Below are positions 12,736 to 24,665 of a DNA stretch of 64,000 bases, piece by piece. Position 1 is the stretch's first letter, and the number at the start of each line of letters is the position of its first letter. A program made the position numbers and the translations under genes. A model generated the notes under the pieces. That model was given only the letters and a program-made list of their open reading frames with translations. It searched no databases and was not told the DNA's origin. Origin of the DNA: Mycocentrospora acerina (Eukaryota > Ascomycota > Dothideomycetes > Pleosporales); NCBI GenBank assembly GCA_022701365.1, contig JAKUHH010000184.1, forward strand, positions 708,904 through 772,903, given 5' to 3'.

Positions 12736-13121
12736 GGTGGCAGGATGAGTCGCTCCGCAGTAAGTTCGGGTGTGCGGGAGCTCGGTGCTGTATCCAGGTC
12801 ACGACAGCCAACAGTGCTGTGTGTGTGTCTGGGAGGGGTGGCGGGTGGACGGGGGACTGCGGGCGTGTCTGTCGGTCTTCAGTCGCATGGCCGCTCTTCA
12901 AACTTTCAGATTCCACAGGCCCCGGCATTCGCGCTAGTGGCCGCCACGCCAAGCCGAGCCTCATTTGTCGCCCACGGCCGCCGACAGCTCCACGCCCTCG
13001 TTCCCTCGCCCTCTGAGCCCTGCGCCGCGTGCAATTGGGCCCCCCTCGCGCCGCCCCAGCTCCAGAAACCCTCCGCCCGCCCGCCACTCCGCCCCCGCCC
13101 TCCAGCGACCGCCGTCCCGCA
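12736..13121. promoter_or_regulatory. Shared divergent promoter between cct5 and HP1
   Basis: The 386 bp separating the two start codons are GC- and pyrimidine-rich on the right half. Both promoters must lie here or overlap 5' ends. No specific factor site is claimed. Confidence 0.6.
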
Positions 13122-13293
13122 ATGCCGCGTGAGCTGCGCCCGTCCCACGCCGCGCATCGTCGCGTCAGGAACACGCCCGCTGACGCGTAAACAGCTGCTC
13201 TCAGTGACGCCGGCTCCTCCAGCGACGAGCAGGTCCCTGCCCAGCACAAGACGACCCAAGCCGAGCCAGAGCACCGCTTGGCCGCCGACAACC

Positions 13294-13325
<32 letters not shown>

Positions 13326-14101
13326 GGCTCCATTGCCGACGACGAGTACGCGCGCCTGCTGTCCGTACATGGGGCGCCCTGTGTTGATTGTGCGACAGAT
13401 ACATTGTCGAGGAGATCCTGAAGCACCGCTTCACAAAAGTGAGCTTCCTCCCCACACGCGACGTGCGCGCAGCCAGCTAACGGCCGACTCAGGATGGCGA
13501 GCTCGAGCTCGACGTCAAGTGGGTAGGCTACGACGACCCCAAGGACCGCACATGGGAGCCCGAGTCGAATCTGTACGTTGTCCGCGCCGCGCCCTTTGCC
13601 CCTTCATGCTAACAGACGCAGGGCTGGCGCCATCGACGTCCTCGACGCCTACTTCAAGAAGATCAAGGGCAGGCCAGAGCCCAAGACCGCCGCAAAGCGC
13701 AAGGCACGCCCGGCTAGCGCAAAGGTCGAAGCCGCCAACATACCCACGGCAAGCACGAAGCGCGCCAAGAAGGACTGGAGCCCACCACAAGGCACTTGGG
13801 AACACGACGTCAGCCACATTGACACGGTCGAAGAGAGTCTTGACAGCAAGACGGGCGAGATGGCCCGGTATGCCTACCTGGTCTGGAACAACCAGCGCAA
13901 GACCCAACACCCGCTCAAGCACGTCTACCAAAAGTGCCCTCAAAAGGTATCTTGCTTGCCACGGCGCATGGCCACCCTTGTACACCTCTCAGGCGCATGA
14001 CTGACGCCCCGTAGATGCTTGAATACTATGAGAGCCATCTAGTCTTCACGCAGAATAGCGATTTGAACGGCGAGGACGATCTCAGGATGCACGACATTTG
14101 A
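13122..14101 (+). CDS. HP1: Heterochromatin protein 1 homologue (chromodomain plus chromoshadow domain)
   Basis: Six exons: 13122-13128, 13195-13345, 13399-13438, 13493-13572, 13622-13946 and 14015-14101, 229 residues. The first coding exon is 7 nt (ATGCCGC); joining it to 13195 gives MPPALSDAGSSSDEQ. A run of aspartates precedes the chromodomain (about residues 53-105), which starts EYIVEEIL and continues KWVGY..TWEPESNL. The three aromatic-cage positions known from Drosophila HP1 (Y, W, Y) are present, so methyl-H3K9 binding is expected. A basic hinge (KTAAKRKARPASAK) leads to a chromoshadow domain (about 150-215) with TWEHDVSHIDTVEE, YLVWNNQRKTQHPL and CPQKMLEYYESHLVF, the dimerisation module. 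Orthologue of Neurospora HPO and Aspergillus HepA. Nuclear role in silencing is inferred from the family. Confidence 0.95.
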
Positions 14102-15410
14102 TCAGCCCCGACCTGACTACAGATGACTACAGTTTCCATCCGACTGCCGCCATCTCACCACAAGCCTGACAACCAGACACACCTGTTGCAGTCATTTCAG
14201 TCTATGCGAGGAAGCCTGCCCCTCCTCAGCGTGCCATGTAGAGCAGTCCTCCGCATCATAAGCGCTGTGTAAAGCGCGCAGTTCACCTACAAGTAGATGA
14301 AAGCTCTAGAGTTGGATTTTCCAAGGTTTCAAGGGCTGCTTCTGTATTTTACTCGGGCATTTACACATGCTCAACATGTGTTTTCTCTAGCTCTTGTGGG
14401 TTGGGATATCTACGCCATCAATGCGAGATTTGGGCGGTTCATTCAATTGGAAAACGGGATCCATGATTGCTGGATTGTCAAATACCAGCCGGGCCATGTC
14501 TGAAGCCATTTGACGGAAGAGGGTGACGACTCCAAGCGCTTGAGATTGTTGAGATTTGACTGTTTGAATGAGACTTGCCAATTCGAACAATTTTTTCCCC
14601 AAGATAATTCAGGATTCGAGCAATGGACATGGATATGTAGTATCGTATAGAAAATGTGACGACGCGACAATCATTACCTACCACGTGACTTCGTGTCAGC
14701 GCTCTCTATCATTGCAACCAACACTAGCAATGCCAACTATCTCTGCTCCAACTTAATCTTACCATTATTGTCTATCCAATTTCAAATTCCCTTACCAGTC
14801 GTCATCCTAATCTCCTTTTAACAACCTGTTCCGCGTTTCAAATCCAACCTCTTGCCTTTGCGCGTTGTCGCGCCCCCAGCCCTTCCCAGCCTCCAGCCAC
14901 CCACCAACCACCCGCCGCACGCACCTGCCATGCCTCTACAAAACTGCCACAGCCCGAGTTGCTACGCTTGGGGACTACTCACTGCACACACCACAACAAT
15001 TGACGATTTTGATCCATTTTATATATTTAAATATATCTGCTTTTTTTGACGGGTTATTTATTACAATCAAGTTCCCGATTCGTGGATTAAGCTTGGACCT
15101 GCAACTTCTCCACGTCAAACTAGGTTGGCCTGTAGAAGGTTACCACGACTACACACTGTTGATTGGATTGGTATTTCCAAGACGAGAGAGAAAAAAGGTA
15201 CATACTTACAGCACACACCCCATCCACATCACACATTCACACCGACATTTTCCCTTTCCACTAAATATATCTAAAAAAAAAAACACCAACTAACTCTCTC
15301 TCCTAGAACTTGTTCCTCGCCACATTCACACACCACAACACAGCTTCTCACATACTGCTGCTACTACTACTACTACCACCACCACCACCACCACCCAACA
15401 ACCCGCAGCC
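14102..15410. other. Intergenic sequence, no gene seen
   Basis: Holds the 3' flank of HP1 and, from about 14760, C- and T-rich sequence that probably forms the promoter and 5'UTR of the small gene at 15411, including CTA/CCA trinucleotide runs just before its start codon. Confidence 0.55.
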
Positions 15411-15557
15411 ATGAAGCGCAACGTCGTCATCTTCCTCATCATCCTCATCCTCTTCATCTTCATCGGCCTCATCGCCTACCTCATCTACTACCTGCAAACG
15501 CGCATGGCCGTCGGCGGCACATCGTCGGCAAGCTCGACAGATATGAGCGAGGTGTAA
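15411..15557 (+). CDS. 48-residue single-span membrane protein
   Basis: A short frame begins MKRNVVIFLI and has one long hydrophobic segment (about residues 5-28, rich in Ile, Leu and Phe, ending YLIYYLQ), followed by a hydrophilic Ser/Thr tail ending TDMSEV and a TAA stop. The short basic N-terminus (KRN) and uncharged tail fit a small type II or tail-type membrane micropeptide. The start context (cagccATGaag) and the pyrimidine-rich leader with CCA repeats resemble a real fungal promoter and 5'UTR. I recognise no named family. It could be a chance frame, but an uninterrupted hydrophobic helix with ATC/CTC codon usage and clean start context argues for coding. No function is claimed. Confidence 0.6.
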   Translation: MKRNVVIFLIILILFIFIGLIAYLIYYLQTRMAVGGTSSASSTDMSEV

Positions 15558-15883
15558 AAGACACTGTTATACACATTTATGAATATTTTACTTTTTTTAT
15601 TTATTTTAAAACAAGGACAACTCAGAGCCTGCGGGGAAGAGGAGGACGACGAACACTGACGATATATACACATACACAAGGCTTGATTTGATGGCTGTGT
15701 GCCACAATGGGGGGAGAAGACGTGGGATGATTTGCATGACTTGGGGCGTTTGGGATGGGATCGACTGGAATGAATGGGATTGGCGTTTGAAAAGACTTGC
15801 AAATGAATTATTGTTACATGACGGATGGGGAATGGTATGAAGATTGGAGGAGGTCCAGGTCGGGCTCTCTGGATAGAGAGATT

Positions 15884-15914
15884 GATGGATGGATGGATGG
15901 ATGGATGGATGAAT
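15884..15914. repeat. GGAT tetranucleotide microsatellite
   Basis: About seven tandem ATGG/GGAT units, followed shortly by a GTT trinucleotide run near 15930-15948. Confidence 0.85.
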
Positions 15915-16183
15915 ACCCGCAATATTGCGCTGTTGTTGTTGTTGTTGTTACCTCGAATGGATTGTTAATACTATACGGCCATCATGGCCAATGAAAGTGA
16001 AACCAGAAGAATATATTGCACCCATTAGTCAGCCCTTTTTTTTTGCCTGTGATATCAAAGTACGGTTCGAAAAAGAAGAAGAAAAACTTTGAACGGGGTA
16101 AAAAAAATGCAGTCATGAAAATTACCTTTAACACTGTTGACGCAAAGCAAAATATCCAAACATATACAACTAAGCTAGGCTAA

Positions 16184-16439
16184 GCTCCGTAAACAATCTT
16201 AATGTCCATACAAGAAAAGCTAAACCCCGTAAACAGTCTCAATGTCCATTAAAAAAAAGCTAAACCCCACAAACAATCACAATGTCGATAAAAAAGCTAA
16301 ACCCTACAAACAATCTCAATGTCCACACAAAAAAGCTAAACCCCGCAAACAGTCTCAATGTCCATACAAAAAAGCTAAACCCTACAAACAATCACAATGT
16401 CGATAAAAAAAACTAAACCCTACAAACAATCTCAATGTT
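16184..16439. repeat. Minisatellite of roughly 35-45 bp units
   Basis: About six to seven imperfect copies, each combining a gctaaaccc(c/t)(a/g)(c/t)aaac core, a caatct/cagtct segment, and aatgtcc/aatgtcg followed by an A-rich spacer. Two subtypes alternate (tctcaatgtcc and tcacaatgtcg), suggesting duplication of a two-unit block. The array ends 20 bp beyond the stop codon of the F-box gene. Confidence 0.85.
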
Positions 16440-16459
16440 ACTTCCCTATAACCACCCCC

Positions 16460-18435
16460 CTACCACCCTTCATCACTCTCCTCCTCATCATCACTCCACC
16501 CCCTATCACACGTCTTCCAAAACGCCGTCGGTCCCGCCGGTCCATGAGGATCGAAATCCTTATCAAACCACGTCCCCACCACACCACGCTTAGATCGTAA
16601 ACCACCGACTTGAATACCCTCACTGCGCCATCGCTCTTCTCCGCTGCAAGGGAAAAGTTAGTAATACACTGCTATTTTTCTTTATAAAAATAGGGAAAGT
16701 TTTGGAACAGAAATACGTGGAAAGGAAGAAGGAAAATAACAATAATAATAATAATAAGAGAAGCGACCAATACTTACCCGTAAAACACCGAGATAGTCTG
16801 CCAGCGCACATCACCCGAGGGAGTAAGGCGTACAGAACCTGAAATTTCATCATTAGCAAACTTGTCGATACCGGTGATTTGACGAGTGATTATTTTTTTT
16901 TAAATATAAAAGAAATACACTTGTCAAAAAATCACAAAAGGCACGACATGTCTTGACATACCTCGTATCTTTGAACTAGCATTCGGATCCCACGCTGCAT
17001 CTACGGCACGAGATTTCCCCGTAAAGTGTACGACGGGTAGGGCGGGATTGTCGAATTCTCCTGCTGCCTCGACTGACGTGACGTGCAGATCCATGAGGAT
17101 GTGGCGGATTGCTTCTTCGGTCGCGAGGGGCGCGCGGGGTTCGTCCGAGGGGTGCTTTAGTGCTTGGGCGCTGAAGTTGAATTGGTGGAGATCTATTTTT
17201 TGTCAATACAATATATATAAGTGTGTGTGTGTGAAAAAGAGAGAGTGAAAAGAAAAAAAAGTGAAAATGAAACGCATACCGTTGTAGTCCATGAAACACA
17301 CAATCTGCCCATTAACATTAGCATCAGTATCAACGTCAACGTCAGCACCAGATATCCAGCCATTATGATGATTACAACAGCAAACTCCATTTGATCTGGA
17401 ATGGAGCAGACTTACCCTCGACCACAACCCCTCAACACTATACGGATCCCTCATCTTCAACGGCACCTCCAACTCCCTTGGTAATACCATTTTCTGTCCC
17501 CTCTCCCGCACCACGCCCTCCAACGGCTCTGCCCACGGCGGCCGAAAACTCTGCATAAACCGCCTACAACACATGCCCGAATTATACCCCAGCACAATCA
17601 TGATGCTCTCCACCATCTCCCAATTCGTCCGCATACTCCCATCCTCCATAAATGGCCCCCACATGGTCTTGTCAGTATAGTTTCTCAGGTCGTACACGCG
17701 GGAGCGCGCATACGCATGTGTGGATAGAACCCTCCGGCCCGTGGTGGTGGACGGAATGCCAAAGAGACAGAGGAGCTTGGCGCTGAGTTGTCGGCTTTGC
17801 TCGTCGTCGGCCGCTTTCTGGTTCTCGGTCCCCGCGTGCAAGTACAGCGAAGAGCGGCACATGAAGGCATCGTGGTTTTGCGTTATCGATGTGAAGAGTT
17901 GCGAGACTAGCGCTTGGTTTTGCGAGTGGCCATGCTCGTCGCTGGATGCCGAGGCGATGAGCGTTTCGACTGTCGAGGCGACAAAGGAGAATTCATCGCG
18001 CTTTGTAACATGTCAGTATTTATTTATTTATTTCTTGTTCTCATTCTTCTTCTTGTTCTTCTTCTTCTTCTTCCAAGTGAGATGGGGATTTGTTTTATAA
18101 TTCTCTTCTCATCACCTTTAGAAAGTTGTCGGCTGATTCTAGTATCCTGCGACACTTGACAATCTTCTGGAGCTCCGGTACCCAATCCGGCTCTGCATCT
18201 TGAGCCTCTCGTCGCGGGTCATCCTAAATTGATATCAGAACAATTTGATCAAAGCCTTCTTGCTTGGTTCGCGTACAAAGTTCTTCAGGTAGTGTGCTTT
18301 GTACAACCGTTTGTTCTTCTTGATGAACTCATTGAAGCCCCGAGATGCTTGCGCGCATGCTGCAAGGTCTTCAGGATTGATCTCTTCCAAGATTCGTATC
18401 AAGACATCATAACATAAATCTAGGAGTTCCGTCAT
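16460..18435 (-). CDS. F-box domain protein
   Basis: Seven exons (18277-18435, 18116-18223, 17416-18000, 17280-17304, 16962-17192, 16778-16838, 16460-16643) give about 450 residues. The N-terminus (LLDLCYDVLIRILEEINPEDLAACAQ when read with its flanks) is a typical F-box, which would recruit Skp1 and the SCF ubiquitin ligase. The rest has no repeat-type substrate domain such as WD40 or LRR. It contains motifs such as MWGPFMEDGSMRTNWEMVE, FMDYNDLHQFNFSAQAL and SVRLTPSGDVRWQTISVFYG, which I associate with a conserved fungal F-box group of unknown substrate. The tail is acidic (DDEEESDEGW). All junctions are GT..AG and phase-consistent, including a 25-nt exon 4. Substrate unknown. Confidence 0.88.
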
Positions 18436-19037
18436 CGCGACTATATGGTTCCTGCGCCTGAGCTGTACACGGAAGTGAAGAGAAAAGGTTCAAGTGTCAA
18501 TGTCGTGATGGAGTCTCGGCATGTATGTGTAATACGGTGGGGTTCCATCGGACATAATGATAATAACCCCGATAGGGCTAGACGCAGCTGGGATGAATGA
18601 CGCCAAAGAGTGTTCCGCAATCATCGTAATGATTGCACTTGACTGCAGTGCATTTTCTATGACTAAGGGTTCAAGACTCAAAAACAACATGTAATTATGG
18701 GCGGTGTAGCGCAGCTAAGCTCTAATCAACATTACTCCAACAACCAGCTCCCACCCAACGATTTGACCTAGAAACGAAGCATCTGATGTTGACTTGATCC
18801 ATGATAAAATGATGCCGAAAAAGAAAGAAACAAGAAAGCCAATTTCCAAACGCCTCATAGTAAGGTACTCTACACTTTGGGTATCTATGTAAACACAGCA
18901 AGATGAAGTCCTAATATTCGCTCATGAAAAATGCAATTTGCACACGATCCCACATTAGAAAATGCAAAAAAAAATTTGAGAAAGGAACAGGATCTATGGC
19001 CAGTCCTCAGCCAGTGAGATGAACCAATGAGGCTGTG
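18436..19037. other. Intergenic sequence, no gene seen
   Basis: 5' flank of the F-box gene and 3' flank of the minus-strand Zn2Cys6 gene. No domain-bearing frame was found. Confidence 0.6.
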
Positions 19038-21728
19038 TTAGATCCAAAGAATCGGGCTCTCGGAGCTTCTCGCGTTGAGTTCAAATTCCCAACTTTCCAG
19101 ATTCTGAGCGACTGGCAAAGCATTGTCTGCATTCCACGGCAACCCTAGTACAGGATCAAGAGGGACTGCCGGAGGAGAATGCGCACCGTGGGAGCCACCG
19201 GCCAAATTCTGGTATGGCATACGTTCGGCGACGTCGTGTGGGACGACACTTCGAATCACTTGCGCCCAGCTCCCGGCCGTATGTGAGGCAACAATTTGGC
19301 CTAGATTCTGCCAAGTCTCGATTACTTGTGACACTACGCCCATGATCTTCCTAAAATCCTCAAGGACACGCCTTGGGAACATCAGACCTTCAGCAAGATC
19401 ATGCAACATGGCGACAGCGTCGCGAAAACCTTCTGCGTAGACCTGAATCCGTGCTTGTAGTTTCAACGATGGTGCAGTGAGGTCTTGAACAAGAAGTGTG
19501 CAGATGGCCAACAGGGCACTTGAAAGACAAACTGACATGTGATGCCGAAAAGTCGAAGGTCCTTTTGCTTCGGTAGCATATATACGAATATGGGCAATGG
19601 TATCGAGAGCTATATCGCCACAGAGACGCGCCGTGGTCGCGTCATATTGTAGCGACGTCATAGTTCGCTGGTATAAAAGAAGACGAAGATTGTTGAAACT
19701 GGTATGAAGAAAAGTTCCTTGTTGCACATGGCTAAAATTCGGCACGTGTTGAGGAAGAGTGTCGCGGCAATACATCTCAATATCAGCGTCGACTTGTGCC
19801 AATTTCTTGCGATCCAGCCCCTCCTTCAAGGCCTGTGGACTGAAAATGAGATCCCAAACCGAGTCAGCAAAGTGCGACCAGTATACCATGCAGCCAACAA
19901 ACTCATTGAGTGGGCGTAACAGTTCAGAATTAGACATTGATCGCTGTTGGTATATTACCTTCAACACGGTCAGAAAACACTCAGACGTGGAAGGAAGATG
20001 TAACAGGAAGCACTCACTTGATTGTAAAAGTCACCTGGGCGATATTCAACATCAAAGTCCGATTCGGGTATCGACTTTGGACGGCCGTAGGATACTGCAA
20101 TTCGACGATCAGTGACGAAGATAGTCCAGAATATGCGCAGGTGCATGTAGCATCGGAAAGGATTTGCATCCGAGGGCGATGGTTGTCGATGTAGGCCAAA
20201 TTGGAAGACAAGCCGGCTGGCAAGACCGATACTGTTGTATGCCAGGTTTGGCTTGTCTGCTAGAGTGAAGTAGATGGTCTGCCATTGTTAGTGAGAGCGG
20301 AGAAAGCCGTAGGAGGCAAAGATGCACACGCACCTGAAAGAGCAGAAATTGAAGCAAACTCAGGTCGCCTCGCCCAGCTAGAGATCGCTTCCCAGCAAGC
20401 TCATCGGCCATTTGAAACCACTGCCATCCAGGAATGCTGGTGTTGCTCTTGGAGGCAGGTGGTGCGACATGCAGCAAGATGTCGCAACAGGCGAAAATGA
20501 TGTAGTGAAGGGCTAGAAAGCACGTGTCGGCACGTTGGAGGTCTGGACTCGCTAGCATCTGCTCGCTGCGATGACGAAACTGTGCCTCGTCGATGCATGG
20601 ATGGAAGGGGTGAAAGTCGGCAAAGAAGACCTGCAGGTAGTTGTGGTAGTCTTGGGAGCTGGGGAAAGTCAGGGTGCGGCCAGCTATGCAGACAGCAGAG
20701 GGAGTAGCAGCGGACGTCGACGGACGCATCATGTCAGGCGACGAGAGGGCAAAGTTGGGCTGCATTCCCATGGACGCGAGGGCGGGGTGAATGGGGTCGA
20801 GGGCTGGCATGGCAAAGGCTGCGTCGCTGCTGTTTTCTTCCCTTTCTATGCTGCCGCTGGGCGTCATGGTCATGCCTCGCTCGTGTATGAGGGCCTCCAT
20901 CATGGTCTCAATGCGGGCCATGCGGGCTTCCATGGACATGTTGAGCACGCTGACATCGCTGGCCCTGCGCTCGGTACTCTCGTGGCGTGGCAGCAGGCTT
21001 CTTCGCGGCGGCCCGTGGCCGTTGGAGAGAGACGGCAGCGGGGGCTGGACGGGAATGGAGACGGGGACGGGGCGGCTGAGGTTCTGCAGGGCTTCGGCAG
21101 CCGTCTGGTCCTCGGAATAGAAGCAGCGCTTTCCATTGTCGGTGCATCGCTGGCACGGGTTCTCGCCCGAGCACTGTCAGGGTCAGCGGTGGGCGGGAAG
21201 GCGCGACGAAGGGGACACACACCTTGAGCTTCGATCGCCTGCACGAGACACCTGCGTCGCCGTCAGTCACGTTTTCTGGGGGGAGTCGTGGAAATGATCA
21301 AAGCCAGGGCCATGGTTTACAGGCATAGCCATGGCCACGGCAACAGCCATAGCCACAGCCATAGCCACGACCATGCTCATGACAGTAAACATGGCCACCC
21401 CTTTGAGAAGCACAAGCCATCCATGGTCAGGTTTTCACGTCGCAGGAGGGCCATGCTGCTACGCTTCCGCCAGAGCCTCCCACACGACACGACACGACGC
21501 CACTCGTCTGGCCGGTCCCTGACCATTGTGAAGACGTCCACAGGCCGCGAATAGCTTGCCCTTCCGGAACCATCGGAATGCCTGCTCGAGTTCCCCAGGG
21601 GCGTGCTTTGAGAATCACCGACGCGACGTACAAGCCTTGGTTGCATATTTCTGGCGCACCTTCTTGCGCTTCGGCGAAGAAGGCGAGTCGTCCTCAATCC
21701 GGCTCAGAGACGACGCCTGATCGTTCAT
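19038..21728 (-). CDS. Zn2Cys6 transcription factor with fungal-specific transcription factor domain
   Basis: Five exons (21632-21728, 21223-21251, 20334-21173, 20018-20278, and 19038 to about 19958) encode about 715 residues. The zinc cluster reads CVSCRRSKLKCSG..C..C..C with spacing C-X2-C-X6-C-X5-C-X2-C-X6-C (about residues 33-60) and is preceded by a basic stretch (PKRKKVRQKYATK). It is split by two introns, one on each side of a 29-nt exon, a common arrangement in fungi. A predicted coiled segment (MEARMARIETMMEALI) may dimerise the protein. The middle region begins FFADFHPFHPCIDEAQF and includes ASRLVFQFGLHRQ, which fits the fungal_trans domain (PF04082). The last acceptor is ambiguous between 19958 and 19943, both in frame. 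The target is unknown. The adjacent amidase, 224 bp downstream on the same strand, is a candidate. Confidence 0.9.
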
Positions 21729-21952
21729 GATGCGGTGAGGTGGATGGGTGGATGGAGACTAAAGTTTCCGAACAGCATCCCGGGGGACTGCGCTAGTCGA
21801 TCGCGCTTGCCACATCCTCACGTCACATCACCTCGCGTCTTATCGCATCGCATCGCATCGCCTTGCCTTGCCCTGCCTTGTCTTGCTTTGCTACAATACC
21901 ACCCTACACAACGTGACTTTGCACATCAGGACACTATACGTAGAAACATACT

Positions 21953-23889
21953 TTACTTCTCAATCAACCCCCCAACATACTCTGCCACAGCCAGCATCTT
22001 CTCCTCCTGCAACCTCCTCCCCACAATCTGCAGTCCAACATGTGCCCCATCATAAATCTCCGCATCATCTGGCATCAAGTTAGCCACACTTGTCAACAGC
22101 ATCTCTAACAAATATGGCACTCACAATCCTCGTGTATCTCCTTGTCCGTCTGATCAACTGGCGTATATCCCTCATCCTCCACATCAATCCTCTTGTCAAC
22201 ATTGGTAACGGGCACAACTACGCTTGTATAGTCCAGCGCATTAACCCACGTCGAGTATCCATAGTACTTGTACTTTCCTTGTCTGGCAGCCGGCCACGGT
22301 GCAAGTGGACAGATAAGGGCGTCGACTGGCCGTCCTGTCCCCGTCGACTCGGAGGTGCTGGTCCAGTAGTCCAAGTACTCCTTCTTCAGTCTCCGTAGTT
22401 CGACATTCGTCGCTGCAATCTCACTCCCTGTAAACTCCTTGGGAATGGATGCATAAAACGATATCTGGTCTGCCATGGGCTCCCCAGACAGAGCAAACGC
22501 GCCGCGCACATCGTTGCCGCCGTCAAAGGTCCAGGATTTGAACCCAGTGTCGAGAATGTGTTTATGAGAGGGGCCCTTCCAGGGGACTACAGTATGGCCT
22601 GCAGATCGAAGGGCGTCAACGACTATACTCATTGCGCGGCGGATGGGCGGTGTGGGATTAACAATGCCGTCTGACTCGATGAGTCCAAAGCATAGCTTCT
22701 CGCTGGATGTAGTGAGTTGGAGAATCTCTTGATGGTGCTCCTCACGCCAGGGAATCTCGTGCACCAGCGGGTCGTGCAGCCATGGGTCCTGCGAGAGAAG
22801 GGCTTTTGTAGCGAGGCGGAGGGATGCAGCATTTGTTGCAAGCGGGCCTACGACGGAGAGGATGCTGTTTTGCCCGTCCATGGAATTGGCCATGCCTTCG
22901 TAGGGTAGACGGCCCGTCGAGGCGCGTAATCCATATAGTCCGTTGAATGCGGCGGGGATACGAATAGAACCGCCAATATCAGTACCAAAGCCAAGAGGTG
23001 CTGTAGTGTGTTAATAGAGCAGTCTTGTAGTTGTTGCGGAGAGTCAAGGGGGGAACAAACATCCGCGAATCCCAATCAACGCCCCTTCACCCCCCGAGCT
23101 CCCCCCGCTAGTCAGATGCCTGTTCTTTGGATTCAACGTATATCCGATGATGTTATTCGCTGTCTCGCCCATCATAAGGGTATGTGGAACACTCGTCTTG
23201 CAGTACAACACTGCACCTGCCTTTCTCAACTCTCTCACCATCTCGCTCTCAAACACCTTTTCCTTGCCCGTGCCCTGCTTGCCTTCAAACGTGTTGATCC
23301 AGCCCACGTAGCCCATTGTCGTCTCCACGCCCTTGACATGGAACTGGTCTTTTAGTGAAACCGGCACGCCGTGGAGGGGTCCAATAGGTGTTTTGTGCTG
23401 AGCAAAGTACGCGTCGAGGTTCTTTGCATCCTGGATGGCTGCATCGAAGAAGATTTCGTGCAAACAGTGTAGCTATGTTTAGTGTTAGTTTGTTGCATGC
23501 TCATCTCACTTTTTTTTTGGATGTGAGAAGAATTAGTAAATGAATGAATGAATACGTGAATGAATAAAAGGGGAGAAGAAACACAGAATAAAAACTAAAT
23601 GAACAGAGAATTATATCAATACCAACTGATGTGCCAGACTCGCCCGGTGGCAAAAGGCCCTAACCACCGTCTCAGCACTCCATTGCCCCGTCGTCGTCTT
23701 AGCTGCAATCTGGTCTGCGCTAGACTCTGTAATCTCCAGCTCTTGGTGGGATAGAAATTGTCTTATGTAGTCGGTGACATCCACTTGCTGGTCTACTGAA
23801 GGGGGGTTGGGAATCAGCCATTCCTGGGGAATGGCCGAGAGTATCGAGTCGCGCTTTTGGGCTGCGAGGGACTCCCAGGATGGTGCCAT
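21953..23889 (-). CDS. Amidase signature family hydrolase (FAAH/acetamidase-like)
   Basis: Four exons (23623-23889, 23061-23472, 22125-23000, 21953-22068), 556 residues. The Ser-cisSer-Lys triad is intact: Lys130 in VSLKDQF, cis-Ser214 in SGGSSGGEGAL, and nucleophile Ser238 in GTDIGGSIRIPA. The signature resembles fatty-acid amide hydrolase and fungal acetamidases. It should hydrolyse an amide to acid plus ammonia or amine; the exact substrate cannot be told from sequence. No signal peptide is seen, so it is probably intracellular. Exon 2 ends at a GTTTGT donor, supported because joining gives the canonical GALIGIRGSPLGFGTDIGG. The gene lies between a Zn2Cys6 factor and the YSC84 homologue, all on the minus strand. 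Confidence 0.95.
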
Positions 23890-24665
23890 GATTGGATTTG
23901 GGGGGTGGGAGTGAGAGAGTAGAAGTAAGAAAGTGATAGTGATAGTGAGAGTGGGGATGACACTGTCAAGGGAATGTCACAAATGGATTCTTAACCAAAC
24001 AAAGGCTTGGGTGGTGTTGGATTTCAGATAGGTGAGATGATAGGTGCAAACTCTATCGAGTGAATATTCCGACGACTAGATATTCCTTATCCAACTGAGA
24101 CAATGTCAAAGGGTATTTGAAACATGACGACTGTCACATAGCCACACTGACGTGAACAAGAGGAGCAATGCGGGGCGAGGAGAGCGGGGCGGATATAGTG
24201 CGGAAATATGACCAGTGCTAATTCCGCGCATCGACTTCCTCTGATCTATTCACAGACAGGTTTGACGGGACAGTAGAGATCAATGCCGTGATTTAAATTG
24301 TACAGATATCGTGCCACTTTTCATGCTAGGAATAAAAGTTACTCAAAAGACGTGAGTAATGGAGAAAAAGAGAAAAAAAGAAAAAGACGCGCATGCGCCC
24401 CTCTAGCTACATAGGTATCAATATGCGTAAAACGTAAGCTCGAAAATCAAAACATTTTAAAACACACAAGAAAACTAGACACAGCACCATGTCATATCGA
24501 ACTGTGCAGGAGAGAAGAGCTCTAGACAACAGGTCGAAAGTCGCGGATGAAGCGTATATAGTAGTCTATCAGTAAACTCGTGGTATCATGGCGTTGAAAC
24601 AGAAATAAGCAACCAGGGTTGAACGAGGGTAGGTCGAAAGTTTGACACCAAACCAACGTATAAGA
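23890..24665. other. Intergenic sequence, no gene seen
   Basis: Promoter side of the amidase gene and 3' flank of the YSC84-like gene. Moderately A-rich with GA-rich stretches. No gene recognised. Confidence 0.6.

Larger units (their letters stand above)
15558..16459. other. Intergenic sequence between convergent gene ends
   Basis: Contains the presumed 3'UTR of the small gene, a GGAT microsatellite and a minisatellite described separately. No further gene seen. Confidence 0.55.

Noticed and set aside
12640..14004. Plus-strand open frame of 454 codons over the cct5-HP1 region
   Set aside because: It is a shadow created by GC-rich sequence; the HP1 exons in other frames carry the chromodomain and chromoshadow motifs with good splice sites.
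16184..16439. Telomere-like motif (aaaccct) within the minisatellite
   Set aside because: The motif appears once per 35-45 bp unit and not as a hexamer tandem, so it is not an internal telomeric repeat.
16184..16439. CRISPR-like array
   Set aside because: Units are near-identical without unique spacers, and the genome is eukaryotic.
22541..22560. B-box-like sequence (ggatttgaaccc) suggesting a tRNA
   Set aside because: It is inside the amidase coding exon, and no A-box or cloverleaf surrounds it.
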